A stretch of DNA of 64,000 bases from Pseudomonas sp. BGr12 (GTDB lineage Bacteria > Pseudomonadota > Gammaproteobacteria > Pseudomonadales > Pseudomonadaceae): contig NZ_JALRNF010000004.1 in the NCBI RefSeq assembly GCF_030272895.1, positions 1 through 64,000 on the forward strand, given 5' to 3'. The position numbers and the translations under genes were made by a program. Position 1 is the stretch's first letter; each line of letters begins with the position of its first letter. Below are positions 26,268-37,130 of this stretch, one piece after another. The notes under the pieces are model-generated. The model worked only from the letters and a program-made list of their open reading frames with translations. It was not told where the DNA came from and searched no databases.

Positions 26268-27184
26268 GCCCTGCCCTCCATCTCTTTGGCCTGACTGCGG
26301 TTGAAGAGCAGGATCGGTACGATCAGGATCGCCAGCATCACCACCGCCAGGGCCGAAGCCACCGGCCAGTCACGGTTGTTGAAGAACTCTTGCCAGAGCA
26401 CTTTACCGATCATCAGGGTTTCCGGACCGCCGAGCAGTTCAGGAATGACGAACTCACCGACCACCGGAATGAACACCAGCATGCAGCCGGCGATGATGCC
26501 GTTCTTCGACAGCGGCACGGTGATCTTCCAGAAGCTGTTGAAGGTGCTCGAACCCAGGTCCGATGCGGCTTCCAGCAGGCTCGGGTCGTGCTTCACCAGG
26601 TTGGCGTAGAGCGGCAGGATCATGAACGGCAGGTAGGAATAGACCACGCCGATGTAGACCGCCAGGTTGGTGTTGAGGATCTGCAACGGCTGGTCGATCA
26701 GGCCCAGCCACATCAGGAAGGCGTTGAGCAGGCCGTTGTTGCTGAGGATGCCCATCCAGGCGTACACGCGGATCAGGATCGCCGTCCAGGTCGGCATCAT
26801 GATCAGCAGCAGCAAGACGGTCTGGGTCTCCTTGCGGGCGTTGGCGATGGCATAGGCCATCGGATAGCCGATCAGCAGGCACAGCAAGGTGCTGAAGAAG
26901 GCAATCTTCAACGAACCGAGGTAGGCAGAGATGTACAGCTCGTCCTCGGTCAGCAGGCCATAGTTGGCCAGGTTGAGCACCAGTTGCACCTTGTCTTCAA
27001 CGTAGCTGTAGATCTCGGTGTACGGTGGAATGGCCACGTCCGCTTCAGCGAAGCTGATCTTCAGGACGATGAAGAACGGCAGCATGAAGAACAGGAACAG
27101 CCAGATGAACGGCACGCCGATCACCATGTGGCGCCCCTCGGGTTTCAACCGGTTGAAGGCTCGCGTGAGCTTGCGCATGTTCAT
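26264..27184 (-). CDS. spuG: Polyamine ABC transporter permease SpuG (PotH-like)
   Basis: A 306-residue permease. The ATG at 27184 overlaps the spuF stop (ATGA), deciding the start against an upstream in-frame option. The N-terminal helix is VIGVPFIWLFLFFMLPFFIV, and the EAA loop is EAASDLGSSTFNSFWKITVP. It forms the transmembrane heterodimer with SpuH. Confidence 0.93.
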   Translation of the reverse strand: MNMRKLTRAFNRLKPEGRHMVIGVPFIWLFLFFMLPFFIVLKISFAEADVAIPPYTEIYSYVEDKVQLVLNLANYGLLTEDELYISAYLGSLKIAFFSTLLCLLIGYPMAYAIANARKETQTVLLLLIMMPTWTAILIRVYAWMGILSNNGLLNAFLMWLGLIDQPLQILNTNLAVYIGVVYSYLPFMILPLYANLVKHDPSLLEAASDLGSSTFNSFWKITVPLSKNGIIAGCMLVFIPVVGEFVIPELLGGPETLMIGKVLWQEFFNNRDWPVASALAVVMLAILIVPILLFNRSQAKEMEGRA

Positions 27185-28323
27185 GACCGCAGTACCACGC
27201 CGCTGTCGTCTTCCCACCAGACGTAGACCTGGTCACCCCAGGTCGGGCGGGCGCCCTGGCGTTCGGCGTTGGCGACGAACGACTGGACGATCTTGCCGCC
27301 AGGCAATTCGACGTAGAACACCGAGTGGCCGCCCAGGTAGGCGATGTCGTGGACCTGGCCGCGCGACCAGTTGTGCTCGCAGGTCGGTGCCGTAGTAGTC
27401 ACCAGCAGCTTTTCAGGGCGCAGGGCGTAGGTGATGCGCTTGTCTTCCACCGAGGTGGTGACCCCGTGGCCGACGTAGATCTTGCGCTCCAGCTCCTTGC
27501 TGGCAATGACCGCGTGGCCTTCGGCGTCTTCGACCACTTCACCGTCGAACAGGTTGACGTTGCCGATGAATTCGCAGACCAGACGGCTGGTCGGGGTCTC
27601 ATAGACGTCGATCGGGCTGCCGATCTGGGCGATCCAGCCCAGGTGCATGATGGCGATGCGCTGGGCCATGGTCATGGCCTCTTCCTGGTCGTGGGTCACC
27701 ATCACGCAGGTCACGCCGACCCGCTCGATGATCTCCACCAGCTCCAGTTGCATCTGCGAGCGCAGTTTCTTGTCCAATGCACCCATCGGCTCATCGAGCA
27801 GCAGCAGCTTCGGACGCTTGGCCAGGGAACGGGCCAGGGCCACACGCTGGCGTTGGCCGCCGGAGAGCTGATGCGGCTTGCGCTTGGCGTACTGGGTCAT
27901 GTGCACCAGCTTGAGCATCTCGCCGACGCGCGCGTCGATCTCGGCCTTGGGCATGCGGTCCTGCTGCAGGCCGAAGGCGATGTTCTGCGCCACGGTCATG
28001 TGCGGGAACAGCGCATAGGACTGGAACATCATGTTGATCGGCCGCTCGTAGGGCGGCATGTCGGTGATGTCCACGCCGTCGAGGAAGATCCGCCCCTCGG
28101 TGGGCCGTTCGAAGCCGGCGAGCATGCGCAGCAAGGTGGATTTGCCCGAACCCGAGCCGCCGAGCAGGGCGAAGATCTCGCCCTTCTTGATCTCCAGGGA
28201 CACATCGTCCACGGCGACTGTTTCGTCGAACTTCTTCGTGACCCGGTCGATTTTGACCAGCACCTGTTTAGGTTGCTGATCGCCCTCGAGGGCTTTCTTA
28301 TAGGCACCGGAGGCAACTGCCAT
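27181..28323 (-). CDS. spuF: Polyamine ABC transporter ATPase SpuF (PotG-like)
   Basis: A 380-residue ABC ATPase that energises polyamine uptake. Walker A is GGSGSGKST, the signature LSGGQRQRVALARSLA, Walker B LLLLDEPMGALD, and the switch His lies in MVTHDQEEAMTMAQ. A C-terminal TOBE-like regulatory domain follows (about 270-380). The start at 28323 (MAVASGAYKKALEGDQQPKQ) follows GGGAG. It lies 59 nt downstream of spuE in the same operon. Confidence 0.94.
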   Translation of the reverse strand: MAVASGAYKKALEGDQQPKQVLVKIDRVTKKFDETVAVDDVSLEIKKGEIFALLGGSGSGKSTLLRMLAGFERPTEGRIFLDGVDITDMPPYERPINMMFQSYALFPHMTVAQNIAFGLQQDRMPKAEIDARVGEMLKLVHMTQYAKRKPHQLSGGQRQRVALARSLAKRPKLLLLDEPMGALDKKLRSQMQLELVEIIERVGVTCVMVTHDQEEAMTMAQRIAIMHLGWIAQIGSPIDVYETPTSRLVCEFIGNVNLFDGEVVEDAEGHAVIASKELERKIYVGHGVTTSVEDKRITYALRPEKLLVTTTAPTCEHNWSRGQVHDIAYLGGHSVFYVELPGGKIVQSFVANAERQGARPTWGDQVYVWWEDDSGVVLRS

Positions 28324-28382
28324 TTGTGGAACTCCCAACAAGATTTTTTGCACCCGCCCCTGCCGTGACGGATCCTGGATAT

Positions 28383-29625
<1,243 letters not shown>

Positions 29626-29637
29626 CTTCAAACCGGC

Positions 29638-30735
29638 TTACTTGCCCGACTTGATCTTGGTCCAGCTGCGGGTGATTTCGCGCTGGGCAGTCTTCTCCGG
29701 TGCCTTGATGGCGTACAGCTTGGCCTTCACTTCATCGGACGGGTAGATGGCCGGATCGCTGGTGATGTCCTTGTCCACCAGCGGGGTGGCGGCCAGGTTG
29801 CCGTTCGGGAAGCGCACGGCATTGGTGATGCCGGCCATCACTTCCGGCTGCATCAGGAAGTCCATGAACTTGTAGGCGGCCTCGACGTTCTCGGCGTCTT
29901 TCGGAATGGCGACCATGTCGTAGAAGGTACCGGCACCTTCCTTCGGAATGGTGTAGCTCAGCTTGACCTTGTCGCCGGCTTCATGAGCACGGGCCTTGGA
30001 CTGCTCCAGGTCACCCGAGTAGCCCACGGCCACGCAGATGTTGCCGTTGGCCAGGTCCGAGATGTACTTGGAGGAGTGGAAGTAGGTGATCGAAGGACGG
30101 ATCTTCAGGAACAGCTCCTCGGCCTTCTTCAGGTCTTCCTTCTTGGTGCTGTCGCTCGGCAAGCCCAGGTAGTGCAGCGCGGCCGGGAGCATCTCGGTCG
30201 GTGCATCGAGGAAACTTACACCGCAGCTTTTCAGCTTCTCGATGTTCTCAGGCTTGAACACGGCATCCCAGGAGTCGATCTTGTCGACGCCCAGCGCGGC
30301 CTTGACCTTCTCCGGGTTGTAGCCGATGCCGATGGAGCCCCACATGTACGGGAAGGCGAACTTGTTGCCCGGGTCGCTGGCATCGCCGACGGCCTTGAGC
30401 AGTGCAGGGTCGAGGTTCTTCCAGTTGGGCAGCTTGGAGCGGTCCAGTTCCTGGTAGACGCCGGCCTTGATCTGCTTGGCCAGGAAGTTGTTCGACGGCA
30501 CGACCACGTCGTAGCCGGACTTGCCCGCCAGCAGCTTGGCTTCCAGGGTTTCGTTGCTGTCGAAAACGTCGTAGACGACCTTGATACCGGTCTGCTTCTC
30601 GAAATTGGCAACGGTATCCGGTGCGATGTAATCGGACCAGTTGTAGACGTGCAGCACTTTGTCATCCGCTTGAACAGCACTGGCCATGGCGCCCATCAGG
30701 GACACAGCCAACAACGTCTTGCCCATTTTCTTCAT
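29638..30735 (-). CDS. spuD: Putrescine-binding periplasmic protein SpuD
   Basis: A 365-residue periplasmic binding protein. The signal peptide is [20 protein letters not shown] followed by VQA and the mature [40 protein letters not shown] and the [20 protein letters not shown] segment match PotF-type proteins and are shared with SpuE, so the pair is a tandem duplication. GGAG precedes the ATG. Hairpins flank the gene on both sides, pointing to separate control of its mRNA level. Confidence 0.92.
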   Translation of the reverse strand: MKKMGKTLLAVSLMGAMASAVQADDKVLHVYNWSDYIAPDTVANFEKQTGIKVVYDVFDSNETLEAKLLAGKSGYDVVVPSNNFLAKQIKAGVYQELDRSKLPNWKNLDPALLKAVGDASDPGNKFAFPYMWGSIGIGYNPEKVKAALGVDKIDSWDAVFKPENIEKLKSCGVSFLDAPTEMLPAALHYLGLPSDSTKKEDLKKAEELFLKIRPSITYFHSSKYISDLANGNICVAVGYSGDLEQSKARAHEAGDKVKLSYTIPKEGAGTFYDMVAIPKDAENVEAAYKFMDFLMQPEVMAGITNAVRFPNGNLAATPLVDKDITSDPAIYPSDEVKAKLYAIKAPEKTAQREITRSWTKIKSGK

Positions 30736-30808
30736 GCGTAATGCTCCAGAATTTTTTATTTAGCCATCTGTTCAGCGGCCGGCTCTCTGCGGCGCAAGCA
30801 AGCACTGG

Positions 30809-30873
30809 GCGACTGAAACAGTCGCTAGTCTGGCAAGTTCCAAGGCGCTCTTTCAAGGAAAGAGCGGCCTTGG
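30809..30873. other. Two strong hairpins in the spuC-spuD gap
   Basis: The 174-bp gap carries GCGACTG-AAA-CAGTCGC (30809-30825), and a larger hairpin at 30840-30873 with arms CCAAGG and CGCTCTTTC pairing with GAAAGAGCG and CCTTGG around one bulged base. Neither has a T tail. They probably act as mRNA processing or stability elements between the enzyme genes and the abundant binding-protein gene. A spuD promoter may also lie here. Confidence 0.65.
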
Positions 30874-30909
30874 ATCACATTGATGCCACTACGCTAGCCT
30901 AGCACTTGG

Positions 30910-32268
30910 CTATTTCAGCGCTTCAAGCGTCAAGTCCAGGCATTTGCGTGCCTTTTCCACCAGCTCGTCGATCTCGTCACGGCTGATCACCAGCGGTGGC
31001 GCGATGATCATGGTGTCGCCCACTGCGCGCATGATCAGGCCATTGTCGAAGCAGAACTGCCGGCAGATCATGCCCACGCCCTTGCCTTCGTAACGCGCGC
31101 GGGTTGCCTTGTCCTTGACCAGCTCGATGGCACCGAGCATGCCCAGGCCACGGACCTCGCCCACCAGCGGGTGATCGTTGAGCTCGCGCAGACGTTTCTG
31201 CAAATACGGTGCCGTATCGTCCTGGACCCGCTCGATGATCTGCTCGTCGCGCAGGATCCGCAGGTTTTCCAGGCCCACCGCGGCGGCCACCGGGTGACCG
31301 GAGTAGGTGAAGCCGTGGTTGAAGTCGCCGCCTTCGCTCAGAACCTTGGCCACTTCGTCACGCACGATCACACCGCCCATGGGGATGTAACCGGAGGTCA
31401 GGCCCTTGGCGATGGTCATCAGGTCGGGCTTGAGGTCGTAGTAGTCGGAGCCGAACCACTCACCGGTACGACCGAAGCCACAGATCACCTCGTCGGCGAT
31501 GAACAGGATGTCGTACTTGGCGAGGATCTCCTTGATCTTCGGCCAGTAGGTGTCTGGCGGAATGATCACCCCGCCGGCGCCCTGGATCGGCTCGGCGATA
31601 AAGGCGGCGACGTTGTCTTCGCCGACTTCGAGGATCTTCTTCTCCAGCTGTTCGGCCGCCCAGACGCCGAACTCGTCCGGGGTCATGTCACCGCCTTCGC
31701 CGAACCAGTACGGCTGCGGGATATGCACGATGCCCGGCAGCGTGCCGCCCTGCGCATGCATGCCGCTCATGCCGCCCAGGGCGGCACCGGCCACGGTGGA
31801 GCCGTGGTAGCCGTTGATGCGGCCGATGATCACCTGCTTCTGCGGCTTGCCCTTGAGCGCCCAGTAGTGGCGGACCATGCGCAGGTTGGTGTCGTTGCCT
31901 TCGGAGCCGGAACCGGTGAAGAACACATGGGTCATGCCTTCAGGCGCCACGTCAGTCACCGCCTTGGCCAGCTCCAGCGCTGGCGGGTGGGCGGTCTGGA
32001 AGAACAGGTTGTAGTACGGCAGCTCGCGCATTTGCGCGGCGGCCTTTTCCACCAGCTCTTCACGACCATAGCCGACCGCCACGCACCACAGGCCCGCCAT
32101 GCCGTCGAGGATCTTGTTGCCCTCGCTGTCCCACAAGTGCACGCCCTGGGCCTTGGTGATGATCCGCGGCCCCTTTTCCTTCAGCTGCTTGTAGTCGCTG
32201 AAAGGCGCGAGGTGATGCTCGCTGCTCAAGGCTTGCCACTCACGGGTTTGCGGGTTGTTGACGCTCAT
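30910..32268 (-). CDS. spuC: Polyamine:pyruvate aminotransferase SpuC
   Basis: A 452-residue class III PLP-dependent aminotransferase that transfers the amino group of putrescine or cadaverine (or a glutamylated form) to pyruvate. The PLP region includes FTGSGSEGNDTNLRMVRHYW and LFIADEVICGFGRTGEWFGS, and the Schiff-base Lys lies in LMTIAKGLTSGYIPMGGVIV. It is 47 nt downstream of spuB. In P. aeruginosa SpuC is needed for putrescine use; the same role is expected here. Confidence 0.93.
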   Translation of the reverse strand: MSVNNPQTREWQALSSEHHLAPFSDYKQLKEKGPRIITKAQGVHLWDSEGNKILDGMAGLWCVAVGYGREELVEKAAAQMRELPYYNLFFQTAHPPALELAKAVTDVAPEGMTHVFFTGSGSEGNDTNLRMVRHYWALKGKPQKQVIIGRINGYHGSTVAGAALGGMSGMHAQGGTLPGIVHIPQPYWFGEGGDMTPDEFGVWAAEQLEKKILEVGEDNVAAFIAEPIQGAGGVIIPPDTYWPKIKEILAKYDILFIADEVICGFGRTGEWFGSDYYDLKPDLMTIAKGLTSGYIPMGGVIVRDEVAKVLSEGGDFNHGFTYSGHPVAAAVGLENLRILRDEQIIERVQDDTAPYLQKRLRELNDHPLVGEVRGLGMLGAIELVKDKATRARYEGKGVGMICRQFCFDNGLIMRAVGDTMIIAPPLVISRDEIDELVEKARKCLDLTLEALK

Positions 32269-32315
32269 GTGCTTCTCCGTTTGTTGACGGCCGCGGTCCT
32301 GCGGCTCCGGGTTGG

Positions 32316-33674
32316 TCAGACCGCAAACAGCAGGAACTCACGTTCCCAGGAGCTGATTACGCGTTTGAAGTTTTCATGCTCGGCGCGCTTGGTGGCGACG
32401 TAGCCGGTAATGAATTTCTTGCCCAGGTACGGCTCCAGCGCCTGGCAGTTCTCCATGCGCTCGAGTGCATCCTCGATGGTCAGCGGCAGGCGCAGGTTAC
32501 GGCGCTCGTAACCACGGCCCTGCACCGGCGCGCTTGGCTTGATGCCTTCGACCATGCCGATGTAGCCGCACAGCAGGCTCGCGGCGATGGCCAGGTAAGG
32601 GTTGGCGTCGGCGCCCGGCAGGCGGTTCTCGACCCGGCGGTTCTGCGGGCCGGCATCCGGCACACGCAGGCCGACGGTGCGGTTCTCTTCGCCCCACTCG
32701 ACGTTCACCGGCGCCGAGGTGTCGGGCAGGAAACGGCGGAACGAGTTGACGTTCGGCGCAAACAGCGGCAACACCACCGGGATGAACTTCTGCAGGCCGC
32801 CGACGTGATGGAGGAACAGCTCGCTCATGCGGCCCTCTTCGTCGGAGAAGATGTTCTTGCCGGTGTGCACATCGATGATGCTCTGGTGCAGGTGCATGGC
32901 GCTGCCCGGCTCGCCGGTCATGGGCTTGGCCATGAAGGTGGCGGCCACGTTGTGCTTGAGCGCCGCTTCACGCATGGTGCGCTTGAACACCAGGATCTGG
33001 TCGGCCAGGGCCAGGGCGTTGCCGTGACGGAAGTTGATTTCCATCTGCGCGGTGCCGTCCTCGTGGATCAGCGTGTCCAGGTCCAGGTTCTGCAGTTCGC
33101 ACCAGTCGTAGACGTCCTCGAACAGCGGGTCGAATTCGTTGGCCGCTTCGATGGAGAACGACTGGCGACCGGTTTCCGGGCGGCCGGAACGGCCGATCGG
33201 CGGCTGCAGCGGGAAATCCGGGTCCTCGCAGCGCTTGGTCAGGTAGAACTCCATCTCCGGCGCCACGATCGGCTGCCAGCCCTTGTCGGCATAGAGCTTG
33301 AGTACTTTCTTGAGCACGTTGCGCGGCGACAGCTCGACCGGGTTGCCCTGCTTGTCGTAGGTGTCGTGGATCACCTGGGCGGTAGGCTCGATAGCCCAGG
33401 GCACGAGAAACACCGCGTTCTCGTCGGGGCGGCAGACCATGTCGATGTCGGCCGGGTCGAGCAATTCGTAATAGATGTCGTCATCGACGTAGTCGCCGGT
33501 AACGGTCTGCAGCAGCACGCTCTCGGGCAAGCGCATGCCTTTTTCGGCGATGAACTTGTTGGTCGGCGAAATCTTGCCGCGGGTGATCCCGGTGAGGTCG
33601 CTGATCAGGCACTCCACTTCGGTGATCTTGTGCTCTTTCAACCAATCGGTGAGCTGGTCGAGGTTGGTACTCAT
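32316..33674 (-). CDS. spuB: Glutamylpolyamine synthetase SpuB (glutamine synthetase-like)
   Basis: A 452-residue member of the PuuA branch of the glutamine synthetase family, ligating glutamate to putrescine or other polyamines with ATP. The ATG at 33674 (MSTNLDQLTDWLKEHKITEV) follows a GAGG site. Seen are the ATP/metal residues in EDGTAQMEINFRHG, GEPGSAMHLHQSI and ENRLPGADANPYLAIAASLL. The adenylylation loop of true GlnA is not evident. It is the first intact gene of the minus-strand spu operon; the spuA remnant ends 8 nt before its start. Confidence 0.92.
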   Translation of the reverse strand: MSTNLDQLTDWLKEHKITEVECLISDLTGITRGKISPTNKFIAEKGMRLPESVLLQTVTGDYVDDDIYYELLDPADIDMVCRPDENAVFLVPWAIEPTAQVIHDTYDKQGNPVELSPRNVLKKVLKLYADKGWQPIVAPEMEFYLTKRCEDPDFPLQPPIGRSGRPETGRQSFSIEAANEFDPLFEDVYDWCELQNLDLDTLIHEDGTAQMEINFRHGNALALADQILVFKRTMREAALKHNVAATFMAKPMTGEPGSAMHLHQSIIDVHTGKNIFSDEEGRMSELFLHHVGGLQKFIPVVLPLFAPNVNSFRRFLPDTSAPVNVEWGEENRTVGLRVPDAGPQNRRVENRLPGADANPYLAIAASLLCGYIGMVEGIKPSAPVQGRGYERRNLRLPLTIEDALERMENCQALEPYLGKKFITGYVATKRAEHENFKRVISSWEREFLLFAV

Positions 33675-33681
33675 AAATACC

Positions 33682-33996
33682 TCAGGAGGCAAATGTCTGG
33701 ACAGTCGTCAGGACAGCCGCAATAGGCCGTCCCAGACATTCTGTATCCCGCACGGAGGTAAAGCAAAAGCCAGGCGCGGTGATACCCCAGGCATTACCCG
33801 CAACGCTGGCGAGCCCGCTATAGTGATGGCAGAGGATATTCAAGGGAGCGTCGGCAACGGGCAGGTGGCCCTGGCCGTCAATTATTTCAGCCGGGGCATA
33901 CAGCGCCGCCGCGGTGCGATAGCCACCCGCGTGGAATGCGTGCAAACCGTTCTGCGAACGGCAGGCGTTGATGCCGCTTGTCGGCAGTCGTGACAT
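33682..33996 (-). pseudogene. spuA: Remnant of spuA (class I glutamine amidotransferase-like gamma-glutamyl hydrolase)
   Basis: The frame of 104 codons opens MSRLPTSGINACRSQNGLHA, close to the SpuA/PuuD N-terminus (MSRLP, GI, AC, IGLH-type). Further on, CHHYSGLASVAG resembles the family HHYSGPAS segment, which normally lies about 90 residues in, so an internal deletion is likely. Full-length SpuA is about 250 residues. The catalytic GxCRG elbow and the His-Glu pair are absent. It sits exactly where spuA lies in P. aeruginosa, between spuI and spuB. The frame is still open and ends 8 nt before spuB. Alternative: an unrelated small gene, which I consider less likely. Confidence 0.6.
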
Positions 33997-34274
33997 GGTA
34001 ACCCCGGGTATTATTGGTGTTATGGGTTGCCACCGAGCTTAGCCTTGTTCATTTTTTTACACAACACCCCCGTAAAAAATAGAACACGGCCCGCTCAAAA
34101 CCGCCGCTACCGTACGAAAGCAGTCCTTGTCGTCGCCCTCAATTGCAGCAAAAATGCCGCTTGAGGGCCATTTTAGGGCATCATGGGGTTGGCTTGACTT
34201 CAGCATGGCTTTCCGTTTGACTGGACCTGCAAGCCCCCATTGATTGATATTTTTAACAACAAAGGTGTTGCATC
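33997..34274. promoter_or_regulatory. Divergent control region of spuI and the spuB operon
   Basis: The 278-bp gap is AT-richer than its surroundings (34040-34085 especially). TTGGCTTGACTTCAGCAT at 34190-34207 has the GG-N10-GC spacing of a sigma-54 promoter but a poor -12 box. The same stretch holds TTGACT without a -10 partner. No ribosome site other than AAAGG before spuI stands out. Promoter positions remain open. Confidence 0.4.
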
Positions 34275-35651
34275 ATGTCGGTACCCCCGCGTGCCGTTCA
34301 GCTTAACGAAGCGAACGCGTTCCTTAAGGAACATCCTGAGGTTCTCTACGTTGACCTTCTGATTGCAGATATGAATGGTGTGGTGCGTGGCAAGCGCATT
34401 GAGCGCACCAGCCTCCACAAGGTTTACGAGAAAGGCATCAACCTGCCGGCCTCGCTCTTCGCATTGGATATCAACGGCTCCACGGTCGAAAGCACCGGCC
34501 TGGGCCTGGACATCGGCGATGCCGACCGCATCTGCTATCCAATCCCGGACACCCTGTCCAACGAACCCTGGCAGAAGCGCCCGACCGCGCAGCTGCTGAT
34601 GACCATGCACGAACTCGAAGGCGAGCCGTTCTTTGCCGACCCGCGGGAAGTCCTGCGCCAGGTCGTGAGCAAGTTCGACGAGATGGGCCTGACCATCTGC
34701 GCCGCGTTCGAGCTGGAGTTCTACCTGATCGACCAGGAGAATGTGAACGGCCGTCCACAGCCGCCACGCTCGCCGATTTCCGGCAAACGCCCGCAATCGA
34801 CCCAGGTCTACCTGATCGACGACCTCGACGAGTACGTCGACTGCCTGCAGGACATCCTCGAAGGCGCCAAGGAGCAGGGCATTCCTGCCGACGCCATCGT
34901 CAAGGAAAGCGCCCCGGCGCAGTTCGAAGTCAACCTGCACCACGTTGCCGACCCGATGAAGGCCTGCGACTACGCGGTACTGCTCAAGCGCCTGATCAAG
35001 AACATCGCCTACGACCATGAAATGGACACCACCTTCATGGCCAAGCCGTACCCAGGCCAGGCGGGTAATGGTCTGCACGTCCATATCTCGGTGCTGGACA
35101 AAGATGGCAAGAACATCTTCACCAGCGAGGATCCCGAGCAGAACGCCGCGCTGCGTCACGCGATCGGCGGTGTGCTCGAGACCCTGCCGGCGTCGATGGC
35201 GTTCCTCTGCCCGAACGTCAACTCGTACCGCCGTTTTGGCGCCCAGTTCTATGTGCCCAATGCCCCGAGCTGGGGGCTGGACAACCGCACGGTAGCCCTG
35301 CGTGTCCCGACCGGCTCGCCGGATGCCGTGCGCATCGAACACCGCGTTGCCGGTGCCGACGCCAACCCGTACCTGCTGATGGCTGCCGTACTGGCGGGCG
35401 TGCACCATGGTTTGAGCAACAAGATCGAACCAAGCACCCCAATCGAAGGCAATGCCTACGAGCAAGTGGAGCAAAGCCTGCCGAACAACCTGCGCGATGC
35501 CCTGCGCGAGCTGGACGACAGCGAGATCCTCAACAAGTACATCGATCCGAAGTACATCGACATCTTCGTCGCCTGTAAGGAAAGCGAGCTGGAGGAGTTC
35601 GAACACTCCATCTCCGACCTCGAGTACAACTGGTACCTGCACACCGTTTGA
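34275..35651 (+). CDS. spuI: Glutamylpolyamine synthetase SpuI (glutamine synthetase-like)
   Basis: A 458-residue PuuA-type enzyme, paralogous to SpuB and divergently transcribed from it, as in P. aeruginosa. The N-terminal beta-grasp part includes LLIADMNGVVRGKRIE; catalytic segments are ESAPAQFEVNLHHV, GQAGNGLHVHISVL and IEHRVAGADANPYLLMAAVL. The two paralogues differ enough to suggest different polyamine preference, but this cannot be read from sequence. A REP pair follows the stop. Confidence 0.92.
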   Translation: MSVPPRAVQLNEANAFLKEHPEVLYVDLLIADMNGVVRGKRIERTSLHKVYEKGINLPASLFALDINGSTVESTGLGLDIGDADRICYPIPDTLSNEPWQKRPTAQLLMTMHELEGEPFFADPREVLRQVVSKFDEMGLTICAAFELEFYLIDQENVNGRPQPPRSPISGKRPQSTQVYLIDDLDEYVDCLQDILEGAKEQGIPADAIVKESAPAQFEVNLHHVADPMKACDYAVLLKRLIKNIAYDHEMDTTFMAKPYPGQAGNGLHVHISVLDKDGKNIFTSEDPEQNAALRHAIGGVLETLPASMAFLCPNVNSYRRFGAQFYVPNAPSWGLDNRTVALRVPTGSPDAVRIEHRVAGADANPYLLMAAVLAGVHHGLSNKIEPSTPIEGNAYEQVEQSLPNNLRDALRELDDSEILNKYIDPKYIDIFVACKESELEEFEHSISDLEYNWYLHTV

Positions 35652-35658
35652 TGGCCTT

Positions 35659-35714
35659 ATCGCGGGGCAAGGCCGCTCCTACAGGAGCCTGTAGGAGCGG
35701 GCTTGCCCCGCGAT
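35659..35714. repeat. REP pair between convergent spuI and argA
   Basis: ATCGCGGGGCAAGGCCGCTC at 35659-35678 (with one deviation from the core) faces the inverted copy GTAGGAGCGGGCTTGCCCCG at 35691-35710. It fills nearly the whole 66-bp gap. Confidence 0.9.
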
Positions 35715-35717
35715 GGC

Positions 35718-37016
35718 TTACAACGCCTTCTCGAATATCTTCGAATTACGCTGATAGTTGTACAGCGACGCCCGCGCCGCCGGCAGCCGCTCGACCCCGC
35801 TGGGCACAAACCCACGCTCGCGGAACCAGTGCGCGGTCCGGGTCGTCAGCACGAACAGGGTATTGAGCCCCATCTCCCGCGCCCGGGTCTCGATGCGTTC
35901 GAGCAACTCGTCACCCCGGCCACCATGGCGATACTCGGGATTCACCGCCAGGCACGCCAGCTCCCCGGCCTCGGAGTCGGCAATCGGGTACAGCGCCGCA
36001 CAGGCGATGATCATGCCCTCGCGCTCCACCACGCTGAACTGCTCGATTTCGCGCTCCAGCACTTCGCGCGAGCGCCGCACCAGGATGCCCTGCTCTTCCA
36101 GCGGGCTGATCAGGTCAAGCAAGCCACCGACATCCTCGATCGCCGCTTCACGGACCTTCTCGAACTGCTCCTGGGCCACCAGGGTGCCGCCACCGTCACG
36201 GGTGAACAGCTCGGTGAGCAAGGCGCCGTCTTCGCTGTAGCTGACGATATGGCTGCGTGCCACGCCGCCACGGCAGGCCTCGGCGGCGGCGTCGAGCAAT
36301 TCGGCCTGGTAGTCGCTGCCCAGGCGTTGCAGGTGCGCCGGCACCTGCTGCGGGCGCAACTCGCGCACCAGCCGGCCTTGCTCGTCGATCAGGCCGCGTT
36401 CGGCGCCGAACAGCAGCAACTTGTCGGCGCCCAGCTCGATGGCGGCGCGGGTGGCGACGTCTTCGCAGGCCAGGTTGAAGATCTCACCGGTCGGCGAGTA
36501 GCCCAACGGCGACAGCAGTACGATGGAGCGCTCGTCGAGCAGGCGGTTGATGCCCTTGCGGTCGACCCGGCGTACTTCGCCGGTGTGGTGATAGTCCACG
36601 CCTTCGAGCACGCCGATCGGCCGGGCGGTGACCAGGTTGCCGGAGGCCACGCGCAGGCGCGAGCCCTGCATCGGCGAGGCGGCCATGTCCATCGACAGGC
36701 GGGCTTCGATGGCGATGCGCAGATGGCCCACGGCATCGATCACGCATTCCAGGGTGGCGGCATCGGTGATGCGCATGCCGCGGTGGTAGTGCGGGGTCAG
36801 GCCACGGCTGGCCAGGCGGCTTTCGATCTGCGGCCGCGAGCCATGCACCAGCACCAGGCGCACACCCAGGCTGTGCAGCAACACCAGGTCGTGGACGATA
36901 TTACCGAAGTTGGGGTCCTCGACCCCGTCACCGGGCAGCATGACCACAAAGGTGCATTCGCGGTGGGCGTTGATGTAAGGCGAAGCATGACGCAGCCAAT
37001 TGACGTAATCGGGCAT
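35718..37016 (-). CDS. argA: Amino-acid N-acetyltransferase (N-acetylglutamate synthase)
   Basis: Makes N-acetylglutamate from acetyl-CoA and glutamate, the first step of arginine synthesis, usually feedback-inhibited by arginine. The 432-residue protein combines an amino-acid-kinase-like regulatory domain (about 1-285, LVLVHGSRPQIESRLA) with a C-terminal GNAT domain (about 290-432, CLAVNPEYRHGGRGDELLER). The ATG at 37016 (MPDYVNWLRHASPYINAHRE) gives the standard pseudomonad length. It is 114 nt downstream of argE on the same strand. Confidence 0.94.
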   Translation of the reverse strand: MPDYVNWLRHASPYINAHRECTFVVMLPGDGVEDPNFGNIVHDLVLLHSLGVRLVLVHGSRPQIESRLASRGLTPHYHRGMRITDAATLECVIDAVGHLRIAIEARLSMDMAASPMQGSRLRVASGNLVTARPIGVLEGVDYHHTGEVRRVDRKGINRLLDERSIVLLSPLGYSPTGEIFNLACEDVATRAAIELGADKLLLFGAERGLIDEQGRLVRELRPQQVPAHLQRLGSDYQAELLDAAAEACRGGVARSHIVSYSEDGALLTELFTRDGGGTLVAQEQFEKVREAAIEDVGGLLDLISPLEEQGILVRRSREVLEREIEQFSVVEREGMIIACAALYPIADSEAGELACLAVNPEYRHGGRGDELLERIETRAREMGLNTLFVLTTRTAHWFRERGFVPSGVERLPAARASLYNYQRNSKIFEKAL

Positions 37017-37130
37017 AACCAGAGAGCCTGTAGAAAAGGGGACAAAAACGGGAAAGCACACAGCGCTCGAAGGGTTATCGTCGGAACAGGCTTGGCGTCA
37101 CGCGCAATCTCCTCTGCAAAACGGCCGAAC

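Noticed and set aside
34190..34207. Sigma-54 promoter for spuI
   Set aside because: GG-N10-GC spacing is present, but the -12 element is poor and no enhancer-binding sites are seen; kept only as a remark in the control-region entry.
37017..37130. Small gene between argE and argA
   Set aside because: The frames are short extensions of argA without a start signal.
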